Source of the DNA: Mycobacterium sp. | GTDB taxonomy: Bacteria > Actinomycetota > Actinomycetes > Mycobacteriales > Mycobacteriaceae | Assembly (NCBI GenBank): GCA_011620645.1 | Contig: WOYS01000082.1 | Span: 98,641 to 131,808, forward strand | Length of the DNA: 33,168 nucleotides | Direction of reading: 5' to 3' | Shown: one piece after another, positions 8,012-16,200 of the stretch | How positions within the stretch are numbered: the stretch's first letter is position 1 | Layout: the number at the start of each line of letters is the position of its first letter | Program-made: the position numbers and the translations under genes | Notes under the pieces: generated by a model | What the model was told of the DNA's origin: nothing | The model's database searches: none | The model's input: only the letters and a program-made list of their open reading frames with translations

Positions 8012-9154
8012 GTGAATTTAGGGCTGAGCCCAAGCGCCGAGCACTACCGGGCCGGGCTCAAAGACTGGGTTTCGGCGAGCCTGCCGTCGCGGTGGCGTGA
8101 CATCCCGGTCGGGACGGGGGACGACGAGTCCTACGTCGCGATGCGTCGGGAGTGGGGTCGGCGCCTGTTCGAGGCGGGGTGGCTTGCGCCACATTGGCCC
8201 ACCGAGTACGGCGGCCTAGGGCTTGGGGTGGACGCGCAGCTCGCGTTCGTCGAAACGCTGGTCGAGGCGGGTGCACCAGAGCCGATGAACACCAACGGGA
8301 TGGGTATCTTCGCCCCTGCGCTGATGCGATTCGGCACCGACGAGCAGCAACGACGGTATCTGCGCCCGCTGCTGTCCCATGACGACATCTGGTGTCAGGG
8401 GTTCTCCGAGCCGGAAGCCGGCAGCGACTTGGCGGCGCTGTCCACCCGGGCGGTTCCCGACGGGGACCACTTGCTCGTGTCAGGCCAGAAAGTGTGGACA
8501 TCCAACGCATTGTTCGCTCAGCGGTGCTATCTGCTGGTCAAGGTTGCCGACTCGCCCGGTACGACGTTGGTCGTGGTGCACATGGACCGCCCCGGCATCA
8601 CCGTCAGGCCGCTGCGCAACATAACGGGCACGAGCGAGTTCTGCGAGGTGTTCTTCGACGAAGTGGTCGTGGATGCCGCCGACGTGGTTGGCGGTATCGG
8701 CGGCGGCTGGCCGGTCGCTACCTACGCCTTGGCGCGGGAACGCTCCAGCGGATTGGCCCAGCGGTCGCTGCAGCTGACACGTGAACTGACGCGGATGCGG
8801 AGCGCGCTGGAAGATGTCGATCACGACGCGGGCGCCGAGAACGCCCTGGTTGATGCGTTCGTGCGCACCCGAGTGGTGGACAGCACCGTTCGCCGGGTAT
8901 TCGCGCTCAATGCCGATGGAGCCGAGCCTGGGATGCTCGCGCCGATCGCGAAGGTTCTGTGGAGCGAAAGCCACCAGAAGCAACTGGCCACCCTGCTGGA
9001 CGCGGCCGGGCCAGAAGTGGCCGCGGCCGACGCTGGGTGGTCGGATTGGACTCGCGCGTTGTTGTTTGCCCGCGCCGAAACGATCTATGGCGGTACAAGT
9101 GAGATCCAGCGCAACCTGATCGCCAAGGCGCTCGGCCTGCCCAGCGACCGATGA
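8012..9154 (+). CDS. Acyl-CoA dehydrogenase, possible catalytic half of a heteromeric pair
   Basis: 380-aa acyl-CoA dehydrogenase. Visible family features are HWPTEYGGLGLGVDAQLAF, the flavin/substrate segment GFSEPEAGSDLAAL with KVWTSNALFAQ, and the C-terminal motif YGGTSEIQRNLIAKALGLP. The central C-terminal region departs from the common REQFGRPI motif (ERSSGLAQRSLQL), as in the large mycobacterial FadE subgroup. GTG start at 8012, three bases after the previous stop. The next gene encodes a second, more divergent acyl-CoA dehydrogenase. Adjacent unlike pairs such as FadE28-FadE29 form alpha2-beta2 enzymes for bulky sterol side-chain substrates, so a heterotetramer is plausible here. Confidence 0.9.
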   Translation: MNLGLSPSAEHYRAGLKDWVSASLPSRWRDIPVGTGDDESYVAMRREWGRRLFEAGWLAPHWPTEYGGLGLGVDAQLAFVETLVEAGAPEPMNTNGMGIFAPALMRFGTDEQQRRYLRPLLSHDDIWCQGFSEPEAGSDLAALSTRAVPDGDHLLVSGQKVWTSNALFAQRCYLLVKVADSPGTTLVVVHMDRPGITVRPLRNITGTSEFCEVFFDEVVVDAADVVGGIGGGWPVATYALARERSSGLAQRSLQLTRELTRMRSALEDVDHDAGAENALVDAFVRTRVVDSTVRRVFALNADGAEPGMLAPIAKVLWSESHQKQLATLLDAAGPEVAAADAGWSDWTRALLFARAETIYGGTSEIQRNLIAKALGLPSDR

Positions 9155-9165
9155 GGGAGGGTGGA

Positions 9166-10335
9166 ATGGATTACCGGATCGATGACGAACTGGCGAGGCT
9201 GCAGACCGCGCTGCGGGCGTTTCTCGAGGCGCGGATGCCCGACTTGATTCAGGAGCCCGCCAGGGACACCCGAGCGATTGCGTGGCAGGAGCTGACGTCG
9301 GCCGGATGGCTGGAACACTTCGGCGCGGCAACCGGACAATCGGGTGCGCCGGCCGACTGGGTCGGGGGCGTGCACATTGCCGAAGTGTTCGGAGCGGTCC
9401 CAGTACCCGGACCAGTGGACGTGGTCGCCGGCTACCTGATACCGCTGGCGAACGCCACCGGCATGACCGGGCTGCTCCAGCGACTGCAATCCGGCAGCGT
9501 CATCACCGCGGCGCCCCCGGTTCCGCACGTATCCGGGCGCGACGGGGACCCGCAGCGGCGGCACCGACGTCTGGATGCGGTCCGCGAAGCGGACCAGATC
9601 AGGGTCAGCGGGGTGCTGCAGCGGGTTCCGGCCGCCGCCGACGCACAGGCGATCGTGGTACCGGTCGACCTGGACGGCCAACCAGGGCTCGCGCTGGTGG
9701 GCTTGGACCAGGCAGGAGTCGAAGTCGGCGCGTCCACCGGGGTGGACCTGCGTCGGCCCGTCGCAGATGTCCGCCTGCACCAGACCCTCCTGGAGGCGGC
9801 AACGCTGTACACCCACCCTGACCTGTCGGTGCTAGAGCTACGCTGCGCGATCCTGTACAGCCTGTTTCTCGATGCTGAGGCGGTCGGTGGCGGCGCCGAG
9901 CTGATCGCCCGCAGTGTGGACTACTGCACTACGAGAACGCAGTTCGGGCGACCGATCGGGGCGTTCCAGGCGGTACGGCATCGGCTCGCCGATGCCGCCA
10001 GCGGCGTGGAGGGAGCACGCTCACTTGTCTACCAGGCGGCCTGGAACGTCGCCGTCGGCGCGCCCGACGCCGCATGCGACGTTCTGGCCAGCCGACTGTG
10101 GGCGTCCGCGGCCTACCTCGCGGCCGCCGAGGCCGCCATCCAGTGTCATGGCGGTATGGGATTCACCTGGGACCAGCGACTGCATCTCTGGTATCGCGCC
10201 GCGATCGCCGGTCGGGGCGCCGACAATGTGGCCGGGGCACGTTCAGCGCTAGCCGCACTTCTACGCCCCGGCGAACCTCCGGCGCCATCCGGAGCGCACG
10301 GCGCGCTGGCTGCAGTGGGAAGGACAAGCAAGTGA
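9166..10335 (+). CDS. Divergent acyl-CoA dehydrogenase-like protein, likely partner subunit
   Basis: 389-aa protein. The C-terminal half is a clear acyl-CoA dehydrogenase helical domain (TRTQFGRPIGAFQAVRHRLAD, AIQCHGGMGFTWDQRLHLWYR). The N-terminal and central parts are weakly conserved, and the usual TEPxAGSD flavin-loop motif and C-terminal GGTxE motif are not visible. Such stripped-down copies are typical of the non-catalytic partner in heteromeric mycobacterial FadE enzymes. The frame opens with ATG 9151, which overlaps the previous stop, but GAGGGAGGGTGGA at 9154-9165 sits directly before ATG 9166, making that start possible; with 9151 the protein gains five residues. Confidence 0.85.
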   Translation: MDYRIDDELARLQTALRAFLEARMPDLIQEPARDTRAIAWQELTSAGWLEHFGAATGQSGAPADWVGGVHIAEVFGAVPVPGPVDVVAGYLIPLANATGMTGLLQRLQSGSVITAAPPVPHVSGRDGDPQRRHRRLDAVREADQIRVSGVLQRVPAAADAQAIVVPVDLDGQPGLALVGLDQAGVEVGASTGVDLRRPVADVRLHQTLLEAATLYTHPDLSVLELRCAILYSLFLDAEAVGGGAELIARSVDYCTTRTQFGRPIGAFQAVRHRLADAASGVEGARSLVYQAAWNVAVGAPDAACDVLASRLWASAAYLAAAEAAIQCHGGMGFTWDQRLHLWYRAAIAGRGADNVAGARSALAALLRPGEPPAPSGAHGALAAVGRTSK

Positions 10336-11144
10336 GCGAACCCGAGGTGCTGCTCGATCGACCACGACCTGGCGTCGCGGTTCTCACCCTCAACCGACCA
10401 GCTGCGCGCAACTCCCTCGGCTGGCAAACCTGGCAGCAGCTGGGCGAGGCAATCGATGAGGTGGCCGCCGACGACGACTGTCGCGCGGTGGTACTCACCG
10501 GCGCCGGCGGCACGTTTTGCGCCGGCGGCGACGTCAAGACCTCCCCGTCCCGCGGAGCGGGGCTCGGCGGGCCCGCGGCGCGGTTGCTGGTCGGACACCG
10601 CGTGCTCGACACACTTCTCAAGTTGCCCAAACCAGTGCTTGCCGCCGTCGAGGGGCCAGCAATGGGTGCCGGCTGGAGCCTTGCGTTGGCCTGCGACCTG
10701 GTTGTGGCGGCCCGTGACGCCGTGTTCGCAGCGCCATTCGTGGCGCGCGGTCTCGTGCCCGACTGCGGAGCCGCCTGGTTCTTGACCCGTGCGCTGGGCC
10801 GGCACCGAGCCGCGGCGCTACTGTTGAGCGGCGAACGGCTCACCGCGCCGCAGGCCGCTGGCGAGGGTCTGGTCAGTCAACTCGCCGAGCCCGGCGCAGC
10901 GCTGACCATCGCCACCGACCTCGCCGCAAGCCTGGCCTGCGGCCCTGCAGAGGCACTGCGCTTGACCAAGGGCATGATCCGCGGCGCGCTCGATGTACCG
11001 CTGGAAAGATTCCTCGAACTCGAATGGCTGTCGGCCACCCTCGACCTGACCGGGCCCGACGCTACCGAGGGCCGCGCAGCCTTTGTCGAGAAGCGCGATC
11101 CTGATTTCTCCAGAACCCGCCGACCCGCCGGTGGACCCAGCTGA
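10332..11144 (+). CDS. Enoyl-CoA hydratase/isomerase (PaaG-like)
   Basis: 270-aa crotonase-fold protein. The oxyanion-hole segments are GGTFCAGGDVK and EGPAMGAGWSLALACDLV. The catalytic region reads ARGLVPDCGAAWFLTRALG: the acidic residue is aspartate, and the first hydratase glutamate is absent. This is the pattern of PaaG and delta3-delta2-enoyl-CoA isomerases rather than true hydratases, so double-bond isomerisation is the better guess. The long plus-strand frame begins at 10074 inside the previous gene; GTG 10332 overlaps the previous stop (GTGA) and starts just before the family's first beta strand. Last gene of the operon. Confidence 0.88.
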   Translation: MSEPEVLLDRPRPGVAVLTLNRPAARNSLGWQTWQQLGEAIDEVAADDDCRAVVLTGAGGTFCAGGDVKTSPSRGAGLGGPAARLLVGHRVLDTLLKLPKPVLAAVEGPAMGAGWSLALACDLVVAARDAVFAAPFVARGLVPDCGAAWFLTRALGRHRAAALLLSGERLTAPQAAGEGLVSQLAEPGAALTIATDLAASLACGPAEALRLTKGMIRGALDVPLERFLELEWLSATLDLTGPDATEGRAAFVEKRDPDFSRTRRPAGGPS

Positions 11145-11609
11145 GCGACGACCATGAGCCGCGAAGGCCAGGCCAGCAGGCTGTTGTCGTCGCCGCGGTG
11201 TTGTCGGATCGGTCCGCGACGTGGTTTGCTCGGCTGCTGTTGCAGTCCGCGATCGAAGCTGAGATGACTGCGGGCCGCCGTTGCCCAACCCCCGCCGAGC
11301 ATGATGCCGACTCACCTGCTGTAGAGTTGGTTTGCATCCGCTCGGCGACTGGCCAGAGCCGGCTGCGCGGATGTGCCAAAGAACCCACGTGCCACAGAAC
11401 CCACAAAGCCGGGCTATCCGACACGCCGCCCCACAGTCCCTTGAACTGAACACGGGACCACGCCGAGCGGTGACTTGTGACTCGTTCGGCGAATTCTCGT
11501 GCAACTCATTATCATCTGTAAATCATTATCATCTATGTAGGGGACTGTGTAGGCGGGCTGAAGCTGAATCTCCGCCCCACGTCACCTTCAAGCAGAGCTA
11601 GGAGCGGGA
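11145..11609. other. Intergenic region before the GntR-type regulator
   Basis: About 465 bases without a gene I can support. An open plus-strand frame at 11198-11449 has no ribosome-binding site, no recognisable domain and irregular composition. The last 100 bases become AT-rich and carry the direct repeats described separately. GGAG at 11601-11604 precedes the TTG start of the regulator. Confidence 0.6.
11506..11534. promoter_or_regulatory. 12-bp direct repeat, candidate autoregulatory operator
   Basis: Two perfect copies of tcattatcatct (11506-11517 and 11523-11534) with a 17-bp period, in the AT-rich segment about 75 bases upstream of the GntR-family regulator gene. The core ATTATCA recurs on the minus strand at 6710-6716, upstream of the acyl-CoA dehydrogenase operon. 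Repetition and position suggest binding by the adjacent regulator; this is inferred, not shown. Confidence 0.45.
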
Positions 11610-12380
11610 TTGGACAGCGACATCGACCAGGCGGTACATACATCTGAGCCGCATTCAGTACGCCGCCAGACGAGAGTACCCAAGGCGTCAGATGTTCTGG
11701 CCGACCGGCTCCGCGCACAAATCCTCGGCCGCGCAATGAGGCCTGGCGACCAGTTGGCTTCGGAAGCGGAGTTGATCTCAGAGGAGGGCTTCAGCAGAGG
11801 AACCGTGCGGGAGGCACTGCGCTTGCTCGAATCCGATGGTTTGATCGAGATCCGCCGAGGCCCACGCGGTGGCGTTCGGGTAACTCGTCCCGACATGCGG
11901 CAAATCAGCAGATCCGTTGCGCTACTACTGACCCTGGCCGAAACCACAACCGGAAAGTTCTGCGAGTTCCGCAAGCTCCTCGAACCCGCAATTGCCGCTG
12001 TTGCAGCCCGATCGGCCACCGACGAGCAGCGCGGCTGGCTGCTCGCGACTGCTGACGCCACGTCTCGAAACGGTTCATGGGAACCATCGGTAGAGTTCCA
12101 CGAAGCCCTCGCGGTGTGCAGCAACAACGAGGTTTTGCGGCTCGTCACCGCGATGTTCGAACAGGAGTTGTCGTGGCACGTCCCCGGTGAGTCGCTCAGC
12201 GAGCTAGACATGGAGGATACCCGCCGGGCGCACCAAAGCATCGCGCGTGCGGTGGCTGCTGGCGATGCAGACCGCGCGTCGAGCGCAATGCTGCGTCATC
12301 TGAACCAGTTCGAGCGAATGCTCGAGGCAAACGGCCGCCTCGACCAGCCGCTGCTCCCTCGAGAGCGTTGGCTCCAGTGA
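11610..12380 (+). CDS. GntR-family transcriptional regulator, FadR/FCD subfamily
   Basis: 256-aa regulator. The N-terminal winged helix spans roughly residues 22-90 (VLADRLRAQILGRAMRPGDQL, then FSRGTVREALRLLESDGLIE). The FCD ligand domain spans about 110-240 and keeps the metal/ligand histidines of this subfamily (EFHEAL, RRAHQSIARAVAAGD, AMLRHL). Such proteins usually repress acyl or organic-acid catabolic operons and respond to a small carboxylate or acyl-CoA. Its location after the acyl-CoA dehydrogenase/isomerase operon makes it the probable regulator of the catabolic cluster. TTG start at 11610 with GGAG five bases upstream. Its end touches the possible GTG start of the next gene. Confidence 0.9.
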   Translation: MDSDIDQAVHTSEPHSVRRQTRVPKASDVLADRLRAQILGRAMRPGDQLASEAELISEEGFSRGTVREALRLLESDGLIEIRRGPRGGVRVTRPDMRQISRSVALLLTLAETTTGKFCEFRKLLEPAIAAVAARSATDEQRGWLLATADATSRNGSWEPSVEFHEALAVCSNNEVLRLVTAMFEQELSWHVPGESLSELDMEDTRRAHQSIARAVAAGDADRASSAMLRHLNQFERMLEANGRLDQPLLPRERWLQ

Positions 12381-12406
12381 CGCCGACCCACACTGACGGT
12401 GCGCCT

Positions 12407-13291
12407 ATGTCCAGCTCAATCACGCGTCCGGGAATCGTCATCGGCATCGACGGATCAGCTGCCTCGAAGGTGGCCGTCGAGTGGGGCGCTCGCGATGCGG
12501 CCATGCGCAATGTCCCGCTTACCTTGGCGCATGTCGTCACCGGCCTCGGAGGTACCTGGCCGACGGCGCCATTGCCGGCCGGCATCGGTGAATGGCAGCA
12601 GCGGCAAGGCCGGGAATTCATAGCCAACGCGGTACAGGTGGCGCGGGAGGCGACACGGGCCAGCGGGACACCGGACATCAACACCGAGATGTACTACTCG
12701 GCTGCCGTCCCCACGCTCGTCGACCTGTCAAAGGGAGCCGAGATGCTCGTGGTCGGCCGCCGCGGCCACACTGGTTTGGGCAACCTGCTGGGCTCCATCA
12801 GCGCCGGAGTGGTCCAGCACGCGCACTGTCCGGTGGCGGTCATCCACGACGAGGATCCATCGATGCCGCACCGCGCCCAGGCGCCTGTCCTGGTGGGTAT
12901 CGACGGCTCGACCGTCTCGGAGTTGGCTACCGCGATCGCTTTCGACGAGGCATCGCGTAGGCAGGTGGATCTCATCGCTCTGCACGCGTGGAGTGACGCG
13001 GGTGTGGTCGACTTTCCCGGCATGGACTGGGCGACGATGAAAGCCTCCGCGGATGAAATACTGGCCGAGCGCCTGTCGGGTTGGCAGAACCGCTACCCCG
13101 GCGTCACCATTCATCGTGACGTCGTCTGCGACAGGCCCGCCCACCAACTCATCGAGAAGTCCCAGGACGCTCAATTGGTTGTGGTCGGCAGCCACGGCCG
13201 TGGCGGGTTCGCGGGCATGTTGCTCGGATCGGTCAGCGCGGCAGTCATCCAGTCAGCCCGGATACCTGTCATCGTGGCGCGGCGGCCGTAG
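12407..13291 (+). CDS. Universal stress protein with two tandem Usp domains
   Basis: About 294 aa. Domain 1 starts at GIVIGIDGSAASKVAVEWGARDAA and ends with the ATP-binding loop GRRGHTGLGNLLGSISAG. Domain 2 starts at VLVGIDGSTVSELATA and ends with [19 protein letters not shown]. Both keep the G-2x-G-9x-GS nucleotide motif, so ATP binding is expected. M. tuberculosis has several such tandem proteins in the DosR dormancy regulon beside pfkB and otsB1, as here. ATG 12407 fits family starts, but GTG 12377 (overlapping the regulator stop as GTGA) and TTG 12368 are in frame. The last 39 bases overlap the convergent OtsB1-like gene. A paralogue lies at 26347-27228. Confidence 0.9.
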   Translation: MSSSITRPGIVIGIDGSAASKVAVEWGARDAAMRNVPLTLAHVVTGLGGTWPTAPLPAGIGEWQQRQGREFIANAVQVAREATRASGTPDINTEMYYSAAVPTLVDLSKGAEMLVVGRRGHTGLGNLLGSISAGVVQHAHCPVAVIHDEDPSMPHRAQAPVLVGIDGSTVSELATAIAFDEASRRQVDLIALHAWSDAGVVDFPGMDWATMKASADEILAERLSGWQNRYPGVTIHRDVVCDRPAHQLIEKSQDAQLVVVGSHGRGGFAGMLLGSVSAAVIQSARIPVIVARRP

Positions 13292-16200
13292 CCGCGGCCC
13301 TTCGGGAAAACGGATCGTGCGTCCGGGAGCTACCACCTCGACGCGAGCGTGGCATTCGATCGTGACCGGCGGCAAGTCTCGGGGGCTCACGCTCACCTCG
13401 GCGCCCCTTCCGCTGACCCGTACGTGCAGGTAGTGCCCGCGGTAGTGAATCGGAAACTCGAGTTCCCCAAGCGATTCCGGCCAATAGGGGTTCAAGATGA
13501 TGCGGTTTCCGCGAATCTCCAGCCCGGTGAAACACCGCTGCACGAGATCGACACTGCCGGCCATCGCCGCGAGGTGGATGCCCTCGGACGTGGTGCCGCC
13601 CTGGATGTCGGCGACGTCGGACTTGAGAACCCGCTGGAAGAACTCCATCGCACGATTGCGGTTGGCGCGGGCCAAAACCCAGGAATGTACGACTGCGCTG
13701 AGTGTCGAACCGTGCGAGGTGCGGGCGATGTAGTAGTCGACCATTTTGGGAATCGCGTGGGCCGGAAGGTCGTAGCCGAGCCGGACGAGCAGCTCGCGTA
13801 GTTCATCGGACGATAGCAAGTACAGCAGCATCAATGCGTCGGCTTGTTTGGATGCCTGGTAGCGGTTGACGTCGTCTCCCTCCGCTTCCAAGATGCGGTC
13901 GAGGCGGTCGATACTGCCGTACCGTGCCCGGTAGGTTTCCCAATCCAGCTCGGCCAGTTCGTCATAACCCTCGAACTGGCTGATCACCCCGTCGTGGAAC
14001 GGCACGAACATGCGGCGGCTGACCCGCTCCCATTGCGCGAGTTCCTCGTCGCTCAGTCCGAGCTTCTCGCGCAGGTCCATTCGGTTCGGCAGCGGTATCG
14101 TTTCGAGCGCATCCATGGCGCGCAGGATCACCCAGACCGCCATCACGTTGGTATAGGCGTTGTTGTCGACGCCGTCGTACTTTCTGTCGGGGTAGCCCGA
14201 ATGGAACTCGTCGGGCCCGATCACGCCGTGGATACCGAAGCGGCCACGATGTTCCTCATACGTCGTCCTACTGACCCAGAATCGGGCGATTTCGATCAGC
14301 ATCTCGGCCCCGTAGTCGATCAGGTAGGCCAGGTCACCGGTGACCTGGTAGAACTGCCACACGTTGTATGCGATGGCGATCCCGATGTGGTGTGCGAGAT
14401 GGCTGGGGTCGGGATTCCATCGGCCCGATCGCGGATTCAGGTGTGATTCCGGACTTTCCTCTCGACCGTCGCTGCCGGATTGCCACGGAAACATCGCGCC
14501 GCAAAAGCCCGCCAGTTTGGCGGCACGACGCGCCTCGATCAGCCTTCGGTACCGGTAGCGCAGCAACGCCCGGGTGATCATCGGGAACCTCAGATTGAGC
14601 ACCGGAAAGATGAACAGTTCATCCCAGAAGATATGGCCGCGGTAGGCCTCGCCGTGCAGTCCGCGCGCCGGAACGCCGATGTCCAGATCCTCGCTATGCT
14701 GCGAGACCGTCTGCAGCAGATGCATCAGGTGGAGGCGCAGGATCCGCAATTCGTCAGCGTGATCAGCGAATTCGATCGACAGGCGTTCCCAGATATGCGT
14801 CCACGCCAACGCGTGTCCGTCCAGTATCTCGCCGAATCGGCCCTGCCGGCCCAGCCGACGTTCGGCCCCGGCGGACGGTTCAGACGTGGCGACGTCGCGC
14901 CCGGTGACCAACGTGACGACCTTGTCCACGACGAGCGATTGACCCTCTGCCATCTCGGCGCAGATTTCATGTCCGACTTCGAACTCCTCGTCGACCAACC
15001 GATACTTGGCGGCCGCAGGCTTGTCGTCATGCCATACGGTCGTCCGCGCAGCAAGTGCAACCGCAATCCGCGACTGCCGGGTCCGGACCGTCAACAGCAC
15101 CGAATTCTCGGTGAGCTCAGATTTCTGCACTGAGTCCAGGTGGTTGCCCGCAAGCTGTCGGTAGCGCTCCACGCCGCAGTTGCAGACATTCGCATCGAGG
15201 GTCGAGCGGATCTCGATGGTCCCCGTCCAGTTCTCCGCGACAATCGTCGTTTCGAGCGCGGCGACATGGGCTTGGTTCATCGACGCGAACCGGCGCTGCG
15301 TCACCGTGGTAATGCGCCCTACGTCGTCTCGGAAGCGCAGGCCGCGCGTCAGCACTGCGGTACGCAGGTCGAGCGTCTGGCGATAGGACAACAACTCCAC
15401 GGCGTCGACATCGAACCAGCCACCGCCGTCGATGCGGAATGTCAACGGAAGCCAGTTGGGAAGGTTCACCAGGCTTTCGTGCCCAGTTGTCTTCCCGTCG
15501 ATGACGTCGTCCAGACGGTTATAGACACCGGCGGCATACGTTCCCGGGTAGTGATTCGGGACCGCACTGGTTTCGGGCGCGGCGCCCCTGGTGGCGAAAT
15601 ATCCGTTCCCGACAGTGCACAACGCTTCGCGCAACCGCTCGTCGCGGGGCTCATATTCATCGAATGTGAGCGTCCACGCGTCGTCAGCGGTGCGGTGAGC
15701 GATCCATTCCCCGCAACGGCGAAGCAGCTCGCACACCTCGGTTGGATTGTTGAGGGTGAACGAGGCGGCCGTCGGCCGGCCACCGTCCTCCTCGTGCCGA
15801 ACGACGATTCCGACGCCATTGAGTCGAACCGCATCAAACGCGTCCTCGTCAGTCAGGTCGTCGCCGATATAGATCGGTAGCGCACGGCCCGTTCCGGATA
15901 TCCGGTCACGGATCCAGGCCAACGCTGCGCCCTTGTCCCAATCGATATCCGGCCGCAACTCGAGTACCTTGCGGCCACCGGTAACTCGCAAGCCAAGCCG
16001 CTTACCGCACCGGCGCGTCGCTGTAATGATCTCACGCACGCGATCTGGTACCACATTGCGGTAGTGAACCGCGACGGCGTAGCGCTTGGACTCGACGCGT
16101 ACCCCCGGAGTCTGCGATAGTTCCTCGCACAACTCATGCCCGGCGCGTTCAAGGACGGGTATCGCGGTCGCCGCCAGGTCGTTGTCGTGATGCGTGCCGT

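Noticed and set aside
10074..10331. N-terminal extension of the PaaG-like protein back to 10074
   Set aside because: The extension lies wholly inside the preceding acyl-CoA dehydrogenase-like gene and has arginine-rich out-of-frame composition; GTG 10332 is the coupled start.
11198..11449. Open plus-strand frame in the gap before the GntR-type gene, considered as a transposase remnant
   Set aside because: No catalytic motif, terminal inverted repeats or ribosome-binding site; similarity was only a vague impression.
14480..15880. Long plus-strand frames antisense to the OtsB1-type gene
   Set aside because: They mirror the codon periodicity of the strongly supported minus-strand gene, which is expected in GC-rich DNA.
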